From NCBI GenBank assembly GCA_028868455.1, contig JAGWUK010000123.1:1-7815 (forward strand): a DNA stretch of 7,815 nucleotides. The letters run 5' to 3'. The stretch comes from Burkholderiales bacterium (lineage in GTDB: Bacteria; Pseudomonadota; Gammaproteobacteria; Burkholderiales; Burkholderiaceae_D). The position numbers and the translations under genes are program-made. The notes under the pieces are model-generated. The model saw only the letters and a list, made by a program, of their open reading frames with translations, was not told the DNA's origin and did not search any database. Positions 1 to 4,322 of this stretch are shown one piece after another; position 1 is the stretch's first letter; each line of letters begins with the position of its first letter.

Positions 1-1
1 T

Positions 2-253
2 ACACAAAGAGCGGACGAGGCCGTCAACATCATCAAGGCACACTATCAACGATCCGCTCAGAGCAGTTTAAATCCTGACAACCCCAGTTCAATCAACCGC
101 CCCCCGGGTTTTTCGGAGTACGCCCGACACTATGTTAAGTCCGTCAACTTGGCGAAAACGTTCGGCGACGACGTATACGATGAACTGGTTAGGAGATTTC
201 CTTTGGATGGGCCTTCGCGCATGGGTGATACATCCACATGGCCAAGTACTTGA
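2..253 (+). CDS. Unidentified protein, C-terminal 83 residues (5' end outside window)
   Basis: An open frame enters from the left edge and runs 83 codons to TGA at 251-253. No start is needed, because the frame is open to base 2. The translation looks like genuine protein: soluble, charged and without low-complexity runs, with segments such as DEAVNIIKAHYQRSA (5-19), INRPPGFSEYARHYVKSV (31-48) and a tail rich in Pro, Asp and Thr ending DTSTWPST. The other two plus frames are closed early here (stops at 70-72 and 76-78), which supports this frame. No signal peptide, membrane helix or recognisable catalytic motif is visible in this fragment, and I do not recognise the family. It converges on the small membrane-protein operon at 385-791. 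A secreted or polymorphic effector with an accessory neighbour is one possibility, but nothing in the fragment proves it. Confidence 0.55.
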   Translation, partial: TQRADEAVNIIKAHYQRSAQSSLNPDNPSSINRPPGFSEYARHYVKSVNLAKTFGDDVYDELVRRFPLDGPSRMGDTSTWPST

Positions 254-305
254 CAATGGATTTCTGCAAAGTTTAGTCGAGTACTGCTGTAATGGAAATT
301 TCTGG

Positions 306-352
306 AAAAACGTAGACGTCAGTGCGGATTTAGCTTTGTCGTATACGTTTTT
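306..352. terminator. Inverted repeat between convergent genes, possible weak bidirectional terminator
   Basis: AAAAACGTA at 306-314 is perfectly complementary to TACGTTTTT at 344-352, and GAC/GTC (315-317 with 338-340) can extend the pairing past a 3-nt bulge. It lies between the stop of the plus-strand gene (253) and the stop of the minus-strand gene (385). On each strand the second arm ends in five Ts, the layout of a bidirectional terminator. The stem is AT-rich and the loop is over 20 nt, so termination strength is doubtful. Confidence 0.25.
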
Positions 353-384
353 CACTCAGAAAAAGCTAGGAGGACTTCCGCACA

Positions 385-678
385 TTAGAAGCAATCTCCA
401 GAGCTATGATAGAGTTTACGTGCAATTCGCTTGTATAAGAAAATTAACGACAATGTGATGCATGTAACCAAGATGAGCGAAACAACAAATCCAAATAGGA
501 TTCCGACCAATGCCACGTCCTCAGCGGTATTTGCAGAAAACACGTTGGTAAGCCATATTGCAAAGGATTCCGGTATATGCGGAAACAGGCCCGGGTTGTC
601 ATTCCACGTATAAGTCAGCGTTACCGACGAAACTAGAACCCAAACCATCATAATTAACTTTTTGCGTGCGGAAGTCAT
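385..678 (-). CDS. Small two-helix inner-membrane protein, family unknown
   Basis: This 97-residue protein begins MTSARKK, followed by a hydrophobic segment at about 8-24 that could be an uncleaved signal anchor. Next comes a polar and aromatic stretch (about 25-54) predicted to be periplasmic, then a long hydrophobic helix at about 55-81 closed by the basic motif YKRIARK. The tail is short and cytoplasmic. This N-in/C-in hairpin topology with positive ends is a real membrane-protein signature rather than an antisense artefact. The start ATG overlaps the stop of the 38-codon ORF upstream (ATGA), so translation is probably coupled; the only local ribosome site is a weak GGTGG. No family is recognised. 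Small proteins of this shape include toxin-immunity proteins, holin-like proteins and filamentous-phage coat or assembly proteins, and none is supported specifically. The local sequence is more AT-rich than the genes to the right. Confidence 0.65.
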   Translation of the reverse strand: MTSARKKLIMMVWVLVSSVTLTYTWNDNPGLFPHIPESFAIWLTNVFSANTAEDVALVGILFGFVVSLILVTCITLSLIFLYKRIARKLYHSSGDCF

Positions 679-791
679 TTAACCACCACAGTTCCGTAGG
701 TCAATCTATCTGTTTCATTTACAAAAGAAATAGCTCCCGTCTTGAACTGGCTTATCGGTTGATTGTTTCGTTCAAATCTACATTGCCGCAT
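675..791 (-). CDS. 38-residue small protein, coupled to the membrane-protein gene
   Basis: ATG at 791-789 follows a strong ribosome site, AAGGAG at 805-800, with an 8-nt spacer of T7 plus one base. The ORF ends in TGA at 677-675, which overlaps the ATG of the 97-residue membrane protein by ATGA. The product starts MRQCRFERNNQPISQF and ends RLTYGTVVVK. It is basic, has a single Cys at residue 4, and has neither signal peptide nor membrane helix. The strong ribosome site and the exact overlap argue for real translation, either as a functional small protein or as a coupling peptide that feeds ribosomes to the weakly initiated downstream gene. No family is recognised. Confidence 0.5.
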   Translation of the reverse strand: MRQCRFERNNQPISQFKTGAISFVNETDRLTYGTVVVK

Positions 792-855
792 TAAAAAAAC
801 TCCTTTACCGTTAGTAAAATGCAATTATTTCCGCAGTTGTTCATTTTCTCAACAT
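791..855 (-). other. Two overlapping leader-sized ORFs (4 and 17 codons)
   Basis: On the minus strand a 4-codon ORF (855-841, M-L-R-K-stop) has AGGA 5 nt before its ATG. Its TGA overlaps the ATG of a 17-codon ORF (844-791) by ATGA, and that ORF's TAA overlaps the ATG of the 38-codon ORF by TAATG. The arrangement is exact, but such short ORFs occur by chance in AT-rich DNA. They may be translated leaders or coincidence. Confidence 0.2.
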
Positions 856-924
856 AACTGTCCTGCAAAAAAATTCCTTACATTTCGTTTCAAAAGGGCT
901 TAGACGCTCAAAAATTCAGCCGAA

Positions 925-953
925 TTGACAAAGTAAGAGTGCAAAAAAATACT
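925..953 (+). promoter_or_regulatory. Candidate sigma-70 promoter on the plus strand
   Basis: TTGACA (925-930, a perfect -35 box) is followed by a 17-bp spacer and AATACT (948-953, four of six matches to TATAAT). The predicted transcription start is near 960. No plus-strand protein gene follows; the next signal in this direction is the intrinsic terminator at 1045-1073. The match is seen in the sequence, but promoter activity is inferred, and AT-rich DNA produces false matches. Confidence 0.4.
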
Positions 954-959
954 TTCGCC

Positions 960-1085
960 ACATCGACACAAGCATATTTTTATTCGTAACTTTGATTTCA
1001 TCCAAAGCGTCATCGCGCGAAAATTTTTCGTCCGCCTTAATAACAAAAATCCCGGAACCTGTCCGGGATTTTTATTTTTTAATTT
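960..1085 (+). ncRNA. Candidate intergenic small RNA, about 115-125 nt
   Basis: The transcript predicted from the 925-953 promoter would run to the terminator with stem 1045-1056/1062-1073, whose plus-strand tail is very T-rich (1069-1088, broken by a few As). A promoter, a short unit without a good ORF and a GC stem with a long U tail are the usual layout of a Hfq-type trans-acting small RNA. The body contains the palindrome at 1018-1030. The same hairpin also serves the minus-strand DoxX gene, so its existence does not by itself prove a plus-strand RNA. No known small-RNA family is recognised. Confidence 0.3.
1045..1073. terminator. Strong bidirectional rho-independent terminator
   Basis: The arm AAAAATCCCGGA (1045-1056) pairs perfectly over 12 bp with TCCGGGATTTTT (1062-1073), leaving a 5-nt loop. 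Read on the minus strand it lies 35 nt past the DoxX stop and ends in TTTTT, so it should end the azoR-pirin-doxX transcript. Read on the plus strand it is followed by an even longer T-rich tail, so it can also end plus-strand transcripts. Confidence 0.9.
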
Positions 1086-1107
1086 TTTTCTGTGTTGAGC
1101 AAGTCAA

Positions 1108-1509
1108 TCAGGCGTTTTTCTCGAGGCTCAGTGCGCCGCTACCGTGGATGATGACGAATAGCAGGCCGCCAGCCATGGAGATATTTTTCATGAAATGGAT
1201 CATCTGGTTTTGTGCCGCGTCAGCACCGGCGGCCCAGAAATCATGAAACAGCACCGCAGCCATCAGCGTGAACAGCATCATCGCAGCGGCAGCCCATCTG
1301 GCTTTCCAGCCGACGATCAACAGGATACCGCCACCCAGTTCGACCACGATGGCAGCGATGGCGGCCAGCGATGCCATCGGTAATCCCTTGCTGGCGATAT
1401 AGCCAACCGTTTGCTCAAAACCCGCTATCTTGCCAGCGCCAGACATGACGAAAATAGCAGCGATCAAAATACGGCCTGCCAGTGAACCATAAGCTTGTAA
1501 TTGTTTCAT
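1108..1509 (-). CDS. DoxX-family inner-membrane protein
   Basis: The 133-residue product is the usual DoxX-family length and has four predicted membrane helices (about 9-25, 47-68, 72-92, 107-122). Family features visible are an N-terminal helix with R13 and the MSGAGKIAGF loop (22-31), an acidic residue in helix 2 (E57 before a Gly run), HDFW (89-92) and NQMIHFMKN (101-109) leading into the last helix. DoxX-family proteins are linked to thiosulfate:quinone oxidoreductase subunits and more generally to redox and quinone biology in the membrane; the exact role of this type is not established. ATG at 1509 is chosen because AAGGAA lies just upstream, inside the TTG-started extension from 1533. 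It is the last gene of the azoR-pirin-doxX run, 133 nt after pirin, and ends at the terminator 1045-1073. Confidence 0.9.
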   Translation of the reverse strand: MKQLQAYGSLAGRILIAAIFVMSGAGKIAGFEQTVGYIASKGLPMASLAAIAAIVVELGGGILLIVGWKARWAAAAMMLFTLMAAVLFHDFWAAGADAAQNQMIHFMKNISMAGGLLFVIIHGSGALSLEKNA

Positions 1510-1564
1510 AGTGATTTCCTTGGACCGCCACAAAACAGCCCCGGCCGCATTGCTGCGTTTGCTG

Positions 1565-1585
1565 GCGACAACGCTCTGTCGTCGC
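1565..1585 (-). other. Intercistronic stem-loop between pirin and doxX
   Basis: On the minus strand GCGACGAC and GTTGTCGC form an 8-bp stem (one G-U pair) around a 5-nt loop. No T-run follows, so it is not a typical intrinsic terminator. It could be an mRNA stability or processing element within the run. Confidence 0.35.
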
Positions 1586-1642
1586 GGCTACTTTGCCAGT
1601 GCAATTTTGCTTTGGTCTGTTCCTTTCAGATGAGTAGTTAAA

Positions 1643-2521
1643 TTATTCTGCGCTGACCAGCTGGCCGGCACGGAAGTCGTTAATTGCCTGAAAAATTTCT
1701 GCCTGACTGTTCATCACAAACGGTCCGTATTGCACGATGGTTTCGCCCAACGGCTGGCCGGCAATCAGCAATGCGCGGCTGGCGATATTGGCTTGTAAAA
1801 TCACGCCGTCGGCGGCAGGATTTTTTTTCAAAATCGCCATACGTTGTTGCGGCACCGCTCTGTCAGCAATCTGCACTTCACCCTCATACACATAGACAAA
1901 TCCGTTGAAGCTGGCTGGCAAGGTTTGTGCAAAACTAGCGCCTTGCGGAAGATGCAGATCCAGATACAGCGGTTGCGTGATTTCCCTTTGCACGGCGCCA
2001 TTCACTCCATGGCTATGGCCAGCAATGACCCGGGCTGTCACGCCGTCAGGATTGACGAACTCCGGAATGCTGTCACTCTGGATATCGCGATACCACGGGG
2101 CGATCATTTTGTCTTTCGCAGGCAGGTTGAGCCACAGCTGAAAACCCGCCATACGACCGGCCTCTTGCCCTGGTAATTCAGAATGGATGGCACCGCGCCC
2201 CGCCGTCATCCATTGCACGCCGCCGTTTTGCAACAGACCTTCATTGCCTGCGCTGTCACGATGACGCATACGCCCTGCCAGCATGTAGGTGACCGTTTCA
2301 AAACCCCGATGCGGATGATCCGGGAAACCGCCGATATAGTCGTCCGGATCATCGCTGCTGAATGCGTCCAGCATCAGGAATGGATCGAGTCGATATTGCA
2401 GCGGCTGTGTCAATACGCGCGTCAGTTTGACGCCGTCGCCATCGGAGGTGGCTTGTCCAGCAACGACTTGCTCAACCAGACGAGTTTGCTGTACTGCGTC
2501 ATGAGTCGTGATCGTGTTCAT
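1643..2521 (-). CDS. Pirin family protein (bicupin, metal-dependent)
   Basis: This 292-residue protein has the length of a full two-cupin pirin (human pirin is about 290). The N-terminal cupin carries the canonical metal ligands: HPHRGFETVTY gives H69 and H71, and AIHSE gives H113 and E115. The C-terminal half matches the pirin C-terminal cupin (residues about 170-280). Pirins bind Fe or another divalent metal; bacterial homologues YhhW and YhaK have been tied to quercetin 2,3-dioxygenase activity or redox sensing, and the true substrate here is unknown. The start at 2521 (MNTITTHD) is chosen because AAAGGAAAAACC precedes it; an in-frame upstream start would place that ribosome site inside the gene. 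It lies 88 nt downstream of azoR on the same strand, consistent with one quinone/electrophile-response transcript. It is probably cytoplasmic, with no signal peptide. Confidence 0.93.
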   Translation of the reverse strand: MNTITTHDAVQQTRLVEQVVAGQATSDGDGVKLTRVLTQPLQYRLDPFLMLDAFSSDDPDDYIGGFPDHPHRGFETVTYMLAGRMRHRDSAGNEGLLQNGGVQWMTAGRGAIHSELPGQEAGRMAGFQLWLNLPAKDKMIAPWYRDIQSDSIPEFVNPDGVTARVIAGHSHGVNGAVQREITQPLYLDLHLPQGASFAQTLPASFNGFVYVYEGEVQIADRAVPQQRMAILKKNPAADGVILQANIASRALLIAGQPLGETIVQYGPFVMNSQAEIFQAINDFRAGQLVSAE

Positions 2522-2549
2522 GGTTTTTCCTTTCTTTCTGGCTGCAAAT

Positions 2550-2607
2550 CTGCGCCGATCCTGGTGCATTGTCCACTGGGTTAATACAGCGCTTCAGGAT
2601 CACGCAG
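2550..2607 (-). other. Long-range stem-loop between azoR and pirin
   Basis: The arms CTGCG-cc-GATCCTG (2550-2563) and CAGGATC-a-CGCAG (2595-2607) form 12 base pairs with a small internal loop, closing a 31-nt loop. It nearly fills the 88-nt gap between the azoR stop and the pirin start. On the minus strand it is followed by ATTTGCAGCC, not a T-run, so it is not a standard terminator. It may set relative expression of the two genes through mRNA processing or protection. Confidence 0.4.
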
Positions 2608-2609
2608 GT

Positions 2610-3212
2610 TTATGCCGCCAGTAATTGTTGTATCTGTTCGTCAGCCGAGGCTAACGCGGATTTTTCGCTGTCCGGGCCCATCGCCAGTCCTTCAGCATAG
2701 ATGAATTCCACATCGTTCATTCCGAGGAAGGCGAAGAAGGTTTTCAGGTAAGGCATCTGGGTATCTCTGGGTGTATTGCGATATAAACCACCACGCGTCA
2801 GAACGACATACACTTTTTTACCTGTCAGTAGTCCCTCTGGGCCATTTGCGGTGTAGCGGAATGTCACCTGCGCTCTGGAAATCGCATCGATCCAGTTTTT
2901 CAGTTGGGCGGAAATCCCGAAGTTATACATAGGCGCTCCGAGTACCACGATTTCTGCAGCCTGGATTTCGGCGATCAGTGCATCATCCAGGGCGACGCGG
3001 CTTTGCTGAGCTGGATTGCGTTGCTCTGCCGGAGTAAATAGAGCCTGCAATGCGCTTTCATCCAACATAGGATGTGGCGTACGTCCCAGGTCGCGCAAAG
3101 TGACAGTGCTTGCAGGAGTTTCTGCGACAAGGCGCTCAACCAGATTGCTGGCCAAACGGGAAGAATGGGAGCCTTCTGTGCGGGCGCTGGAGTTGATTTG
3201 TAAGATGTTCAT
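2610..3212 (-). CDS. azoR: FMN-dependent NADH-azoreductase / quinone reductase
   Basis: The 200-residue product has the flavodoxin-like fold and length of E. coli AzoR (201). Visible signatures are the FMN phosphate loop [12 protein letters not shown] (7-18), the PMYNF motif (94-98) followed by [10 protein letters not shown], and TRGG (139-142), all of which contact FMN in this family. AzoR-type enzymes are cytosolic dimers that reduce quinones, azo dyes and some nitroaromatics with NAD(P)H in two-electron steps, protecting against thiol and quinone stress. The start at 3212 is supported by AAAGGAAACAAC just upstream; the longer frame from 3248 would bury this site. It is the first gene of the minus-strand run and is divergent from the LysR gene, whose product is the likely regulator. 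Confidence 0.93.
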   Translation of the reverse strand: MNILQINSSARTEGSHSSRLASNLVERLVAETPASTVTLRDLGRTPHPMLDESALQALFTPAEQRNPAQQSRVALDDALIAEIQAAEIVVLGAPMYNFGISAQLKNWIDAISRAQVTFRYTANGPEGLLTGKKVYVVLTRGGLYRNTPRDTQMPYLKTFFAFLGMNDVEFIYAEGLAMGPDSEKSALASADEQIQQLLAA

Positions 3213-3256
3213 GTTGTTTCCTTTGGAATACGGTGGCGATGAACACACTTTATATG

Positions 3257-3275
3257 TTCCATATTTATTTCGGAA
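3257..3275. promoter_or_regulatory. Inverted repeat TTCC-N11-GGAA, candidate LysR-type site
   Basis: TTCC (3257-3260) and GGAA (3272-3275) flank an 11-bp AT-rich core immediately upstream of the azoR -10 candidate and next to the lysR -10. An interrupted dyad with an AT-rich centre in a divergent gap is where LysR-type regulators usually bind. Only four bases per arm match, so chance is possible. Confidence 0.35.
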
Positions 3276-3293
3276 GACTATAAAATGGATATC

Positions 3294-3315
3294 ATTGTTC
3301 CAAATTTAGGACAAT
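3294..3315. promoter_or_regulatory. 22-bp imperfect palindrome over the lysR leader, candidate operator
   Basis: ATTGT (3294-3298) and ACAAT (3311-3315) are perfect arms, and the inner twelve bases also pair at four of six positions, so nine of eleven positions match overall. The dyad covers the lysR ribosome binding site (AGGA, 3308-3311) and lies 5 nt before the ATG. It may be an autoregulatory LysR binding site. As RNA it could also fold over the ribosome site. Confidence 0.45.
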
Positions 3316-3319
3316 CATC

Positions 3320-4294
3320 ATGAACCTGGAAGCCAACGATCTCTTGCTATTTGCCCGCGTCGTGGAGGAAGGCAGTTTTAGCCGCGCAGCGGAACGCTTG
3401 GGCGTCCCCAAGTCCACCTTGTCACGGCGGCTGTCTATGCTGGAGGCGGAATTGGGCGAACGCCTGCTGCTGCGTACCACCCGTAAGCTCAGCGTCACCG
3501 ATTTTGGACAAAGCGTATTGCTCCATGCGCAACATGTGCAGGAAGAGGTCGAAGCGGCGCTAGCCTTGACGCATCACCGGCAAGCAGAACCCGGTGGCCG
3601 TTTGCGGGTGTCGATGCCGGGCGATTTTGCCAATCACGAAATGGGACAACTGATGTCGGACTTCATCGTCCGCTATCCGGCTATTTCATTGGAAGTCGAC
3701 CTGTCGCCGCGACGCGTGGATTTGATCGGTGAGAATTTTGACGTCGTCATTCGCATCGGCGATTTACCGGATGACGCATCGCTGGCAGCACGCAAACTGG
3801 CGGTTTTCAAAATTGGTCTGTATGCCGCACCGGAGTATCTGCAGCAGCGCGGTATACCTTCTGAACCGGAAGCGTTGATGGAACACGATGCCTTGCGCTT
3901 GCTGGGTCGCCACGGTGAGCCTGCCGTCTGGCATTTGAGCAGGGATCAGGAAAAATGGTCAGGCATTCCACCAGGCAGAGCCACCGCCAATTCACCGGAA
4001 ATGCTGACTCGGCTGGCATTAAACGGGAACGGCATCATTCTGCTGGCAGATCACTTTGCCACACGCTTTGTCAAAACTGGCGAACTGCAAGCTTTGCTGG
4101 AAGACTGGAAATCGCCGGATGTGGATGTCTGGGCAGTTTTCCCGGGCCGACGCCTGATGCCGGCGCGGACCCGCGTTTTTCTGGATGCCTTGCAGCTCAA
4201 GTTTTCTGCATCACGCTGCAAAAGCATAGAAGAAGACGTTGCCCAATGTAAGCGGGAGCGCAGAATCAAAACAACGGTGCTGCATTCTGAGTAA
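3320..4294 (+). CDS. LysR-type transcriptional regulator
   Basis: This 324-residue protein has the winged helix-turn-helix of the LysR family at about 5-64, with the recognition region SFSRAAERLGVPKSTLSRRL at 19-38. A linker helix follows (to about 90), then the periplasmic-binding-protein-like effector domain (about 93-296). The start at 3320 has AGGA 8 nt upstream. Residues 297-324 form a basic tail beyond the usual end, and the protein's only two cysteines (C300, C310) are in it. It is divergent from azoR-pirin-doxX and is the natural candidate to activate that run. E. coli YhaJ, a LysR protein next to a pirin gene and responsive to quinone-like nitroaromatic products, is a functional parallel, but orthology is not claimed. 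The stop is only 28 nt from the convergent livM stop, with no clear terminator between them. Confidence 0.95.
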   Translation: MNLEANDLLLFARVVEEGSFSRAAERLGVPKSTLSRRLSMLEAELGERLLLRTTRKLSVTDFGQSVLLHAQHVQEEVEAALALTHHRQAEPGGRLRVSMPGDFANHEMGQLMSDFIVRYPAISLEVDLSPRRVDLIGENFDVVIRIGDLPDDASLAARKLAVFKIGLYAAPEYLQQRGIPSEPEALMEHDALRLLGRHGEPAVWHLSRDQEKWSGIPPGRATANSPEMLTRLALNGNGIILLADHFATRFVKTGELQALLEDWKSPDVDVWAVFPGRRLMPARTRVFLDALQLKFSASRCKSIEEDVAQCKRERRIKTTVLHSE

Positions 4295-4322
4295 TCATCA
4301 CATCGTCAGCAAGCTGTGGTTC

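Larger units (their letters stand above)
792..1107. other. AT-rich intergenic stretch with three A7 tracts, a promoter and a terminator
   Basis: This 316-bp stretch between the 38-codon ORF and the DoxX gene has no convincing long ORF on either strand. It is markedly AT-rich and contains three runs of exactly seven As on the plus strand (793-799, 867-873, 943-949), about 75 bp apart. It also holds a 13-bp perfect odd palindrome, CGAAAATTTTTCG (1018-1030), and the promoter and terminator listed separately. The minus-strand small-ORF operon must start transcription here or rely on read-through past the DoxX terminator; I found no convincing minus-strand promoter. Confidence 0.6.
3213..3319. promoter_or_regulatory. 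Divergent azoR / lysR promoter region
   Basis: This AT-rich 107-bp gap carries signals in both directions. On the minus strand TATAAA (3254-3249) is a good -10 for azoR, about 30 nt before the ATG, but no good -35 lies at the right spacing, as expected of an activator-dependent promoter. A second option is TTGGAA with TATAGT at a short 15-bp spacer. On the plus strand TATAAA (3279-3284) is a plausible -10 for lysR, again with a poor -35. The repeats listed separately overlap these elements. Promoter assignments are by eye. Confidence 0.5.

Noticed and set aside
89..355. 88-codon minus-strand ORF
   Set aside because: It lies antisense to the fragment at 2-253, has no ribosome site and no recognisable features.
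366..373. Near-perfect Shine-Dalgarno TAGGAGGA on the plus strand
   Set aside because: No ATG, GTG or TTG follows within a usable distance, so it decides no start.
132..458. 108-codon plus-strand ORF
   Set aside because: It overlaps the better-supported frame at 2-253 and the antisense membrane-protein gene, has no ribosome site, and its composition is unlike a folded protein.
431..613. 60-codon plus-strand ORF
   Set aside because: It is fully antisense to the two-helix membrane protein, whose translation is far more protein-like.
992..1246. 84-codon plus-strand ORF
   Set aside because: It crosses the terminator at 1045-1073 and then runs antisense through doxX; no ribosome site.
2183..2584. 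133-codon plus-strand ORF
   Set aside because: It is antisense to the pirin gene, which carries intact metal ligands; the ORF shows no family features.
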